Assembly (NCBI RefSeq): GCF_000576635.1
Contig: NZ_AVFL01000016.1
Location: 62,001 to 126,000 of the forward strand
Source of the DNA: Skermanella stibiiresistens SB22
GTDB taxonomy: Bacteria > Pseudomonadota > Alphaproteobacteria > Azospirillales > Azospirillaceae
Length of the DNA: 64,000 bases
Direction of reading: 5' to 3'
Program-made: the position numbers and the translations under genes
Notes under the pieces: model-generated
Database searches by the model: none
What the model saw: the letters and a program-made list of their open reading frames with translations, nothing else
Told to the model about the DNA's origin: nothing
In this document: in pieces, positions 44,503 through 53,005 of the stretch
Layout of the letters: each line of letters opens with the position of its first letter
Numbering within the stretch: position 1 is the first letter of the stretch

Positions 44503-46260
44503 ATGCACGCCAATCAAAGCCTTCAAGACGTCCTGATCATCCTCGCCGCCGCCGTCCTGGTGGTTCCCATCTTCCAAAGGCTGCGGTCCAGCCCCGTGCT
44601 GGGCTATCTGGTCGCTGGAACCCTGATCGGACCCGCCGGCATGGCGATCGTGTCCGATGTCCACGGCGTCACGGTGCTGGCGAATTTCGGCGTCGTGTTC
44701 CTGCTGTTCACGATCGGGCTTGAACTGTCGATCGAGCGGCTCAAGGCGATTCGGCTCCATGTCTTCGGCTTGGGCGGCTTGCAGGTCATCCTCACCGCCG
44801 CGCTGTTCTATCTGGGCGCCCGCTGGCTCGGCCAGCCACGGGAGGCGGCCGCCATCCTGGCCGGTGGGCTGGCTCTGTCGTCCACCGCCATCGTGCTGCA
44901 GATCCTGGTCGAGCGGGGCGAGCTGTCGACCCGGCATGGCCGGCTGTCGTTCGCCGTGCTGCTGCTCCAGGACTTGGCGGTCGTCCCGCTGCTGACGCTG
45001 GTGCCCCTGCTGGCCGCCGGCGGGACCCGGCTGGCCGGCGCGCTGGGCATAGCGGCGCTGAAGGCGATCGGTGTGCTGGTCATCATCGTGGTGGTGGGGC
45101 GTCTGATCCTGCGGCCGGCGCTGCGCGTGGTCGCGGCCGCCAAATCACCCGAACTGTTCACCAGCGTCACGCTGCTGGTGGTGCTCAGCGTCGGTTACCT
45201 GACCGAGTTGGCGGGACTGTCGATGGCGCTCGGAGCGTTCCTCGCCGGCCTGCTGATCGCGGAGACGGAGTTCCGACATCAGGTCGAGGGCGACATACAG
45301 CCCTTCCGCGGCATCCTGCTGGCCCTGTTCTTCATGACTGTCGGCATGACCATCGACCTGGGGCTGATCGTCGGGCAGGCGCCCTTGGTGCTGGCGCTGG
45401 TCGCGGCGCTGGTTTTGGGCAAGGCCGTCGTGACCGGCCTGCTGTGCCGCGCTTTCGGCTTTCCCTTCGCGGTCGCGGCGCATGTCGGCCTGAGCCTGGG
45501 ACAGGGCGGCGAATTCGCCTTCGTGTTGTTCAGCCTCGCGATGACGGTGGGCGTCCTGTCACCGGCGACCGGCCAGCTGATGCTGGCGGTGGTGGCGCTG
45601 AGCATGGCGCTGACGCCATTCCTGATGGCGGCGGGGCGGCTGCTCGCCAAGGCGCTGTCACCCCGGATCGTGCCGGCGGAACTCCGTCGGCTGGAGGGCG
45701 ACGCCCGCGACTTCAAGGGACACGTGATCATCGCGGGCTTCGGCCGGGTCGGCCAGACCATCGCCCGGCTGCTCGACGCGCAAAGACTGCCTTACATGGC
45801 GTTCGATCTGGAGCCGTCGCGGGTCGCGGAAGGACGGGCGCGCGGGCTGCCGATCTACTATGGCGACGCCAGCCGGGCGGAGGTGCTGCGGGCCGCCGGG
45901 ATCGACCGCGCCCGCGCGGCGGTGGTGACGCTGGACCAGCCACAGGCGGCGGAGCGGGCGGTCGAGGCGATCCGCAGGCTATGCCCGATGTTGGACATCC
46001 ACGCCCGGGCGCGCGATCACGAACATCAGGTCCATCTGCGCGCGTCCGGCGCCACCCATGTGGTGCCGGAGATGATGGAGGGAAGCCTGCGGCTTGGCGG
46101 CCTGCTGCTCCGCTCGCTCGGCAGGTCGTCCGAAGAGGTGGCCGAGGTGCTGGAGGAGTTCCGTGTCGAAGCCTACGCCAAGCTGACCAACCTGATCCCA
46201 CCCAAGCCGGATCCAGCGCCGACCACCTCACCCGAGGAGAGGAAACGCGGAGCAAGGTAA
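44503..46260 (+). CDS. Monovalent cation:proton antiporter-2 (Kef-type) with TrkA-N domain
   Basis: A 585-residue CPA2 protein. The membrane part (about 1-385) has some 12 hydrophobic segments, including VLGYLVAGTLIGPAG, FLLFTIGLELSIERL, LSSTAIVLQILVERGE and AVLLLQDLAVVPLL. A cytoplasmic TrkA-N/RCK domain follows (GHVIIAGFGRVGQTIARLLDAQ, with G-x-G-x-x-G). Kef/YbaL-type proteins exchange K+ or Na+ for protons, gated by nucleotide or glutathione adducts. It lies downstream of the Crp/Fnr-type gene, which may control it. No KefF/KefG-type partner is seen. Confidence 0.92.
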   Translation: MHANQSLQDVLIILAAAVLVVPIFQRLRSSPVLGYLVAGTLIGPAGMAIVSDVHGVTVLANFGVVFLLFTIGLELSIERLKAIRLHVFGLGGLQVILTAALFYLGARWLGQPREAAAILAGGLALSSTAIVLQILVERGELSTRHGRLSFAVLLLQDLAVVPLLTLVPLLAAGGTRLAGALGIAALKAIGVLVIIVVVGRLILRPALRVVAAAKSPELFTSVTLLVVLSVGYLTELAGLSMALGAFLAGLLIAETEFRHQVEGDIQPFRGILLALFFMTVGMTIDLGLIVGQAPLVLALVAALVLGKAVVTGLLCRAFGFPFAVAAHVGLSLGQGGEFAFVLFSLAMTVGVLSPATGQLMLAVVALSMALTPFLMAAGRLLAKALSPRIVPAELRRLEGDARDFKGHVIIAGFGRVGQTIARLLDAQRLPYMAFDLEPSRVAEGRARGLPIYYGDASRAEVLRAAGIDRARAAVVTLDQPQAAERAVEAIRRLCPMLDIHARARDHEHQVHLRASGATHVVPEMMEGSLRLGGLLLRSLGRSSEEVAEVLEEFRVEAYAKLTNLIPPKPDPAPTTSPEERKRGAR

Positions 46261-46435
46261 GCTCACCCGATCACTTGGAACAGGACGGATCACGGGGTCA
46301 TGAAGCCTTCGAAGGACGTCGCTCCAAAGGGGTAGTTCTTCTGAAGACGCTTGGCGAATGCCAGCATTTACGGGTCATTAACCGGGAATCAGCTTAATGG
46401 GGACACGTTCAACATGAGCCGAAGGGCCAGCCGCC

Positions 46436-46651
46436 ATGCGTACTCCGATCATCGCCTCCGAACTCCGTTCCGCCTGCCGAGTGCATGCGCGCCTGTTGGA
46501 CAGCTTCATCGAACTGACCCGCGCCGAACTCGATCGGCAGTCCTGCTCGTTCGCGCAGGAGAGTCTTCGGGAGACGCTTGAACTGATGCGCTCGGACCGC
46601 AAGGCCTATGGCGCCTTGGGCGGGCTGATCGCGGTCAACGACGCGGCGTGA
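46436..46651 (+). CDS. Hypothetical 71-residue protein
   Basis: A small helical frame beginning MRTPIIASELRSACRVHARLL and ending LGGLIAVNDAA. It has no signal peptide or membrane segment. AAGGG lies about 10 bases before the ATG. I do not recognise a family. Codon use is like that of neighbouring genes, which supports coding. It lies between the antiporter and the DUF2934 gene, which faces it. Function unknown. Confidence 0.5.
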   Translation: MRTPIIASELRSACRVHARLLDSFIELTRAELDRQSCSFAQESLRETLELMRSDRKAYGALGGLIAVNDAA

Positions 46652-46711
46652 CCCCGACGACGCCCGGCCCTTTCGACGGTTATCGGTTTGAAGCCTTTCC
46701 CCCGACCGGCC

Positions 46712-47119
46712 CTATTCCTTGGCCTTCTTCCGGGCGCGCGCCGGTTTGGACGCCTCCGGAGCGCTAGACCCAGCGGGTTCCGGCTCTCCCGCTGGGGCGG
46801 TCTTGGCGGCGGGCGCACGGCGGGCACGTGTTTTCTTAGGCAGTGGCTGCTCTTCCGACTGGTTGGTCGGACCGCCGGTATCCTCCCCCAGAGTCTCCGC
46901 GGCGAGCAGCGGCTCGACCGGCTCGGAATGAACCACGGTGTCGTCGCCGCCCTGTGACGGGTTTGGCATCAGAGCCTGGCTCTGGTTGTCCTCGATCGCG
47001 ATCTCCTCCTTGGCAAGCACCCAATGGTCCGCGTCGCGGCCCTCGGGGCATCCCTCGCGCCGCCAAATCTCGTAGGCGCGTTGCTCCACCCGCTTTTCAA
47101 CGTCGTCGATCAAGCTCAT
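46712..47119 (-). CDS. DUF2934 domain protein
   Basis: A 135-residue protein whose N-terminal 40 residues form a DUF2934 motif (RAYEIWRREGCPEGRDADHWVLA) and whose remainder is acidic then Lys/Arg/Ala/Pro-rich (KKTRARRAPAAKTAPAG), ending KPARARKKAKE. The basic tail resembles histone-like tails and may bind nucleic acid. DUF2934 function is unknown. AAGGGAGAG lies upstream of the ATG. It is a single gene. Confidence 0.78.
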   Translation of the reverse strand: MSLIDDVEKRVEQRAYEIWRREGCPEGRDADHWVLAKEEIAIEDNQSQALMPNPSQGGDDTVVHSEPVEPLLAAETLGEDTGGPTNQSEEQPLPKKTRARRAPAAKTAPAGEPEPAGSSAPEASKPARARKKAKE

Positions 47120-47259
47120 TTGAGGCAGCTCTCCCTTGGCCGGTTTCCGGCAATCCTGACAATTCCATCGCTAGGTCCCCCGGGGCAGCGCGCCACGAAC
47201 GCTTCGCGCCGAACCAGTCGGTTGTCCGACGCTAACGGACAGGGAAAGCCCCGGTTCCC

Positions 47260-49968
47260 TCACCATCCCGCGGTTGATTCCACTTCGGCGCCGGAACCCT
47301 GACCGGCGCCATCCTCCCCATCGCGGGCGCTGGTCAGGCGCGCGATGATCTCGCCCAGTTGACGCCAGTCCACCGGCTTGGTCAGGCAGGCGTCGAAGCC
47401 AATGGCCTGGATCCGCTCGGACCGTGGCGGCATGGCGTCGGCGGTGAGCGCCACCAAGGGCAGGTCGCGCCAAGGCACTTCCATAGCCCGAACGCGCAAT
47501 GCCGCCTCCTCGCCGGTCATCATCGGCATGTGAAGGTCCATGATCACGATGTCGTGGACGCCGCGGCCGATCTCCTCGATGACGCGCAGGCCGTTCTCCA
47601 CCGCCATGACATCATGACCCATGCGCCGCAACATGGTGGTCACCAGCAGCCGGTTGAGGTCGTTGTCCTCCGCCAGCAGGACGCGCCTGGGCGTGGCGGT
47701 CACCGGCACCTCCTCGGCGGGCGGCGCCGTGTCCCGGGAGGCCGGGTCCCGCGACGTCGCGCGCCCCAGCCGGACGGTGAACCAGAACGTCGATCCGACA
47801 TCCGGCACGCTGGTGACGCCGATGGCGCCGCCCATGCCCTCCACCAGCCGCTTGCAGATCGCGAGACCGAGGCCGGTCCCCCCGAAACGCCGGGTGGTCG
47901 AGGCGTCCGCCTGGGAGAACGGCTCGAACAGGTGCTCCCGCTGCTCCTCGCCGATGCCGATGCCGGTATCGGAAACCTCGAACATCACGCGGAGGACCTC
48001 GGCGCCGGGATCCGCCACGGTGACGCGGATCCCGATGCGTCCATGCTGGGTGAACTTGACGGCGTTGCCGACCAGGTTCCACAGCACCTGCCGCAGCCGG
48101 ACCGGATCGCCGCGGACATCGTCCAGGTTCCGGCGCTCCAAGTCATCCGAGACGACGGCGAATTCCAGCCGCTTGCCCTCCGTCAGCCTCGCGAAGAGCG
48201 AGGCCACCTCGTGGGTCACCGAGCTCAGCTTGAAATCCACCTCCTCGAAATGGAGTTGCCCCGCCTCGATCTTGGAGAAGTCCAGAATGTCGTTCAGCAC
48301 CGTCATCAGGGTCTCGGCCGAGCCGCGCATGATGCCTAGCCATTGGTTCTGCTCGTCCGTCAGGCCCGTGTCGGCCAGGAGATCCATGGTGCCGAGCACG
48401 CCGGTCATGGGGGTGCGGAGTTCATGGCTCATGATCGCCAGGAACTGCGACTTGGCGAGGTTCGCCGACTCGGCGGCGGCGCGCGCGCGCCGCATCTCCA
48501 GCTCGGCCTCGACCTCGCCGGTGACGTCGCGGCCGACGCCGCGATAGCCGACGAAGACGCCCGCGTCGTCGAACACCGGCTTGCCACTGCTGGCGAGGTG
48601 GCGGACCGATCCGTCCGGCGCCACGATCCTATACGTGAAGTCGCGGATCGGCCGGCGCGCCGCTATGTCGGCGGCGTAGGTCTCCCAGCCGGGCAGCTCG
48701 GTCGGATCGACCTCCGCGGCGCGCAATTCCTCCCGGCTGGCACCGATGAACATCTCCGGACCGGCGCCCGTCAGCGCGATCCCCTTGGAGATGTAGGTGA
48801 AGCGATTGTCCGGACCGGTTTCCCAGAACCAGTCGCTGGACACCTCGGCCATGTCGCGGAAGCGGGCCTCGCTGTCGCGGTGGCTCTTTTCCCGCCGCTC
48901 GATGCTGTCGGCCATGTCGTTGAAGGCGACGGCCAGCTCCCGCAACTCGGCTTCGGGAGGCACGTGGGCGCGCACCGACAAATCGCCGCGCCCCAGCCGC
49001 GCCGCCACCTCCCGCAGCCGGTCCAGCCGGCGCACGATGAGCACCTCCCCCGCGACGATGGCGGCGATCAGCGACGCCACCGTCGCCAGGACCAGGGTGA
49101 CGAGACTGACGACGCGTTGCCGGTCGACCCGCGCCAGGACCGTCGCCCGCTCCAGCCCGACCGCCAAGCGCGCGTTGGTACCGGGCAGCGGCACATGGGC
49201 GTACAAGCGCTGGACACCGGAGTCGTCCACCGTCTCGAAGCGGCCTTCCGCCGTCCCCAGCATCGCGGCGACCAGGGGGTTTCCGCCGGCTGGCTGGCCG
49301 ACCGGCGCCGGGCCGGGGGGGACCTCCGCGAGCAGCGTGCCCTTGCCATCGATCAGGACGAGGCTCAAGCCCGTTCCGCCGACCGTCCGCTCCGCCATCC
49401 GGTGGAGCCAGTCGATGTCGACCGCCGCCATCGCGATACCCGCGATCGGCCCGTCCGGCCCCCGGAACGCCAACGCGGTGGCGAGGACGGGCCGGCGGCT
49501 GACGCGGCCGATCAGATAGTCGCTGACGACGAACTCGCCACCCGCCAAGGCTCGCTGAAAATAATCGCGCTCCGCCATGCTGAGATTGTGACCGGAGGGT
49601 TGGTCGCTGCAAGGCACCCGGCCGTCCGGAGTGGCGAACCAGATGGAGGTGACGCCGGGATAGTGATCGCGGATCTGGCCCAGCATCTCGTCGCAAGCAC
49701 CCGCCTGGAACTCCCTCAGCGTGGGAATGGCGCTCAACACCTCCAGCAGGCCCCGCACCTGCCCCAGCACCTCGGCCTGCCTGACGGCGGCCTGACGCGC
49801 CACCGCCCTGATCCCTTCATGGGCCTCGGCCAGGACGTCGTCCCGCTGGCGCCCCAGCTGGGTGAGCACCAGGATGGACAGGGGGATCAATCCGCAGGCG
49901 ACGAGAAGCACCAGACGCACCCGCAGCCCGAACAAAACTCCCCATATCAGATCGGCTTTGATCGGCAT
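47260..49968 (-). CDS. Hybrid sensor histidine kinase/response regulator
   Basis: A 902-residue two-component hybrid. The first membrane helix is near residues 14-34; a periplasmic double-Cache-like sensor (about 35-290) with IWFATPDGRVPCSDQPSG and SMAERDYFQRAL follows; then a second helix, HAMP (RRLDRLREVAARLGRGDLS), PAS (about 375-495), HisKA with H515 (MSHELRTPMTGVLG), HATPase (NLVGNAVKF, DTGIGIG, GTGLGLAI) and a receiver with D811 (IMDLHMP). It probably autophosphorylates and relays to an unlinked histidine phosphotransfer protein. ATG 49968 has GAAGGC upstream. No dedicated partner is adjacent. Confidence 0.93.
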   Translation of the reverse strand: MPIKADLIWGVLFGLRVRLVLLVACGLIPLSILVLTQLGRQRDDVLAEAHEGIRAVARQAAVRQAEVLGQVRGLLEVLSAIPTLREFQAGACDEMLGQIRDHYPGVTSIWFATPDGRVPCSDQPSGHNLSMAERDYFQRALAGGEFVVSDYLIGRVSRRPVLATALAFRGPDGPIAGIAMAAVDIDWLHRMAERTVGGTGLSLVLIDGKGTLLAEVPPGPAPVGQPAGGNPLVAAMLGTAEGRFETVDDSGVQRLYAHVPLPGTNARLAVGLERATVLARVDRQRVVSLVTLVLATVASLIAAIVAGEVLIVRRLDRLREVAARLGRGDLSVRAHVPPEAELRELAVAFNDMADSIERREKSHRDSEARFRDMAEVSSDWFWETGPDNRFTYISKGIALTGAGPEMFIGASREELRAAEVDPTELPGWETYAADIAARRPIRDFTYRIVAPDGSVRHLASSGKPVFDDAGVFVGYRGVGRDVTGEVEAELEMRRARAAAESANLAKSQFLAIMSHELRTPMTGVLGTMDLLADTGLTDEQNQWLGIMRGSAETLMTVLNDILDFSKIEAGQLHFEEVDFKLSSVTHEVASLFARLTEGKRLEFAVVSDDLERRNLDDVRGDPVRLRQVLWNLVGNAVKFTQHGRIGIRVTVADPGAEVLRVMFEVSDTGIGIGEEQREHLFEPFSQADASTTRRFGGTGLGLAICKRLVEGMGGAIGVTSVPDVGSTFWFTVRLGRATSRDPASRDTAPPAEEVPVTATPRRVLLAEDNDLNRLLVTTMLRRMGHDVMAVENGLRVIEEIGRGVHDIVIMDLHMPMMTGEEAALRVRAMEVPWRDLPLVALTADAMPPRSERIQAIGFDACLTKPVDWRQLGEIIARLTSARDGEDGAGQGSGAEVESTAGW

Positions 49969-50331
49969 TCCTGCGCCTTCAGCGTTCTGGAACCGGTGCC
50001 CCAAGACCGAGTTGACTGGTTTTATGACATATTTCAGACGACTTAGGCTACCTCAGATGTCTAGAGACAAAAAGACTTCCATCATGATGTCCACCTCACA
50101 TCCTGATAAGAAGTGTTGATGACCATTGCGAATGTCGGAGGATGGTTGCGATCAAGTCCACAAGCCATGTCTTGGCAATGTCGTGGCGCAATCGAGATCA
50201 ATAAAACGAAATATTGAGGATAATCACGGAACCTTAGTAAATAGAATTTAGATCGAATACTCATTCATGGGTCATAACTCGCCATAACTATGGATTTTCA
50301 AATCTCGCGAGATCGTCCACACCATTGATCA
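49969..50331. other. Intergenic, AT-richer stretch with no convincing gene
   Basis: These 363 bases between the hybrid kinase start and the MFS exporter stop are clearly richer in A and T than the surroundings, especially 50040-50280. I find no open frame with a ribosome-binding site and recognisable protein, and no clear terminator. The half nearest 49968 presumably carries the kinase promoter. Confidence 0.6.
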
Positions 50332-51672
50332 TCAGTCCGCATTACCCTGGGACTCGAGCGCTCCGGTGATCCTGGCGCGACCCAGCCAAGTCCACAGCCA
50401 CGCCAGCATCGCCAAACCGGCGCCGATGGCCAGCGGTAGCCGAAGCCCCAGGTGTTCCGACGCGACCCCCATGACCAGGGCACCGATCGCCGGGCCGCCG
50501 CGGAAGATCACGCCATAGAGGCTGAGCACCCTGCCCCGCATCTCGGTGGCGACGGAGAGTTGAAGGAGGGTCTGGGTCCCGACGCCGGTGACCACCATGC
50601 AGGCCCCGAGCACCGCCAGCGCTGGCAACGCGATCCACCAGCGATCGGTCGCGACGAAGGCCAGCAAGGCCAGCGCCAGCACCAGCGTGTTGCCCAAGGC
50701 GATGTTCGTCAGGCCGGCGGGGTCGCTCCGGCGGACCAGCCAGAGGCCGCCAAGGACCGCTCCCGCTCCCACGGTGGAGGTCAGCACCGCCAATCCGTCG
50801 GCGCCCGACGCGAAGACCGCCGCGGCGAAGCCCGGCAGCAGTTCCACAACGGGTCGGACACACATGCAAACGATGATGAGCAGGAGCATCATCGGCGCTA
50901 TTCCCGGATGGGAAGCGGTATAGCGGATGCCATCGCCGACATCGCCGAGCAGCGACCGGCGCGCCGCCGGAAACTCCTGCCGCTCTCCCGTGACGCGGAT
51001 GAAGGACAGCGAGACCAGGAACAGCGCGAAGCTGACGGCGTTGGCCGCGAACGCGGCGGAGATGCCGCCGGCCACGATCATCACCCCCGCGACCGCCGGC
51101 CCAACGAAGCGCGCGGAGTTGAAGATGATCGAGTTGATCGCGACCGCGGCCGAGAGGTCCTCGCGCTTGACCAGGCTGGGGATCAGGGCCAGCCGCGCCG
51201 GCTGATTGAACCCCGCGATCACGCCGAGCGCCACCGTCAGAGCGAAGAGCGAGGCGATGTCGATGAGATCCAAGTATGTCAGGATGAAGAGCACGATCGA
51301 CTGGAGCATCGCCAGCGTTTGGCTGACCTTGGTCACCCGCAGCCTGTCCCACCGGTCCGCTACCGCGCCCGCGAAGGGACCGACGAGGACGGTCGGAAAC
51401 AGATCGGCGAAAGCCATGGCGCCAAGCCAGGCGCCCGATCCGGTCAGCTGCCAGGTCAGCCAGCCAACGGCTATCCTCTGCATCCAGGTGCCGATCAGCG
51501 ACACCGCGTTACCGGCGGTGTAGATGCCATAGTTCGGATTGCGGAGGGCTCTGACGACGCCGCCAAAACCGGCAGGGGATTTGGTCGGGGGAGTTATCGG
51601 TCGCAAGGGCTGTCTGGCTCCGGGGCGGCGGGGCGGGAAGCGTCCCAGGGGAAGTTCGAGGGCGCCCATCAT
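50332..51672 (-). CDS. MFS exporter, EntS-like (MFS_3)
   Basis: A 446-residue major facilitator with about 11-12 hydrophobic segments. The start of the transporter domain is FRGVVRALRNPNYGIYTAGN-like (here VVRALRNPNYGIYTAGNAVS), with the MFS loop motif AGAVADRWDRLRV, NQPARLALIPSLVKREDL and the second-half EMRGRVLSLYGVIFRG, all typical of the EntS/MFS_3 group that exports siderophores or drugs. The substrate is unknown. ATG 51672 has AAGGGGG seven bases upstream. It is a single gene, divergent from the LuxR-type regulator. Confidence 0.88.
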   Translation of the reverse strand: MMGALELPLGRFPPRRPGARQPLRPITPPTKSPAGFGGVVRALRNPNYGIYTAGNAVSLIGTWMQRIAVGWLTWQLTGSGAWLGAMAFADLFPTVLVGPFAGAVADRWDRLRVTKVSQTLAMLQSIVLFILTYLDLIDIASLFALTVALGVIAGFNQPARLALIPSLVKREDLSAAVAINSIIFNSARFVGPAVAGVMIVAGGISAAFAANAVSFALFLVSLSFIRVTGERQEFPAARRSLLGDVGDGIRYTASHPGIAPMMLLLIIVCMCVRPVVELLPGFAAAVFASGADGLAVLTSTVGAGAVLGGLWLVRRSDPAGLTNIALGNTLVLALALLAFVATDRWWIALPALAVLGACMVVTGVGTQTLLQLSVATEMRGRVLSLYGVIFRGGPAIGALVMGVASEHLGLRLPLAIGAGLAMLAWLWTWLGRARITGALESQGNAD

Positions 51673-52081
51673 TCCTACACCCCCTTCAACAAGCCGGTGC
51701 CGCCAAACGCTCCGATCCACGGTCCGGGATGGTCGGTTGGCCCGCTACCGGAACTTGGCGATCCCGATGGATTTCGTCGAACAAACCGCGGCTGGAAATA
51801 TGAGAAGGATCATCTTGAGATCCGATGCATTCCTTGGCACGTTCGACCAACAAGTTCAGCAACTCGGAGGACGCAATCGAACAATCGTGAGCCTATCTTT
51901 TTGTCATCTCCAAATGGCACCACGACGAATCGGACAAGTTGCCGCCCCCAGCGGCAGTCGGTCCCAATGCGTTAAGGAAGCGCGAAAAAAAGAAACTTCT
52001 TCATCGATTGTGAACTACTTCACTGTCTCACGGATCAGGCCGTGGTCTTGTGGCGTCAGGTTCCCGCGATGGAGAATTCAG
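51673..52081. other. Divergent promoter region, no gene seen
   Basis: About 410 bases between the MFS exporter and the LuxR-type regulator. The part from about 51780 to 52040 is AT-richer than its surroundings and contains A/T runs. I see no convincing small gene. It should hold both divergent promoters; I could not assign -35 or -10 elements with confidence. Confidence 0.6.
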
Positions 52082-52717
52082 ATGACCTCGACGCTGCTGA
52101 TCGACCCGCACCGCCTGTTCCGCCAAGGGCTGACGCGTCTGCTGGAGGGATCGCGTTACCATGTGGTCGCGGAGCACGCGACCATCGAGGAGGCGTTGGC
52201 CCACCCGCTGTCGGATTTGACGGAAGAGCCGCGGCTGATCGTCCTCGACCCCGGTTCCGACAAACCGCGCTCGATCCAGGCGCTCCGCGCCGCCTTGCCG
52301 AACGCCCGGCTGGTGATGCTGACCTCGAACCTTCAAGCCGACCACCTGCGTCAGGCGGTCGAGGCCCAGGCCCATGGCTACCTGACCAAGGACCATGGAC
52401 CGGAGGAACTCATCTCGGCGCTCGACAAGGTGATGGATGGCCAGTTGCTGTTCCCCGCCGGCCTCACTCCCTTCAAGATCCCCGTGCCGAAGCCGGCGCC
52501 GCCGCGCGGCCTGACGGCGCGGGAGGCCGAGATCCTGCGGCGGCTCGTCAACGGCGACAGCAACAGGATGATCGCCAACCACCTGTCGCTCAGCGAGATG
52601 GTGGTCAAAGCCTCGGTCAAGCAGTTGCTGCGCAAGATCAAGGCGGCCAACCGGACGCAGGCGGCCTTGTGGGCGATCCACCAGGGCTTCGACCAGCCGC
52701 GCATGCTCAGCGCCTGA
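52082..52717 (+). CDS. LuxR/NarL-type response regulator with incomplete acidic pocket
   Basis: A 211-residue regulator: receiver domain (about 1-120) and a C-terminal LuxR-type helix-turn-helix (about 140-205; LTAREAEILRRLVNGDSNRMIANHLSLSEMVVK). The phosphoacceptor appears to be D56 (LIVLDPGS), and the lysine of LTKDH is present, but the N-terminal acidic pair is reduced to one Asp (LLIDPHRLF instead of DDHPLF), so phosphorylation may be weak or absent. GGAG lies 7 bases before the ATG. It lies 288 bases upstream of the MaoC-Pta/AckA genes on the same strand and may control them. Confidence 0.85.
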   Translation: MTSTLLIDPHRLFRQGLTRLLEGSRYHVVAEHATIEEALAHPLSDLTEEPRLIVLDPGSDKPRSIQALRAALPNARLVMLTSNLQADHLRQAVEAQAHGYLTKDHGPEELISALDKVMDGQLLFPAGLTPFKIPVPKPAPPRGLTAREAEILRRLVNGDSNRMIANHLSLSEMVVKASVKQLLRKIKAANRTQAALWAIHQGFDQPRMLSA

Positions 52718-53005
52718 GGTTGGATCGAATGTGTCTCTTGGGAACCCGACGCCGGGACCGCGCCATATGGCATGGTTCCGGCCGTTCCCGACGTTCCCCA
52801 GTGTCCAGGGCCGATGATGGCGTTTTGCCGCAGCGCAATAAAGACGCGGCGAAAGGTAATGATCTTGTCATGGTTCCGCCCTAGGGTGATGTCGCCGAAT
52901 CGAGATTGAACCGCCGTCGAGCGTGGAGGGTGGTACACAGTCGCCGTGTTCGGCAACCTCAACTCCACGGCCGCTTCGGCGGCCGACGTGATTTCCAGGG
53001 GATCC

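Noticed and set aside
50082-50264. Possible 60-residue minus-strand protein in the AT-rich gap
   Set aside because: No ribosome-binding site, no recognisable pattern, and codon use unlike its neighbours.
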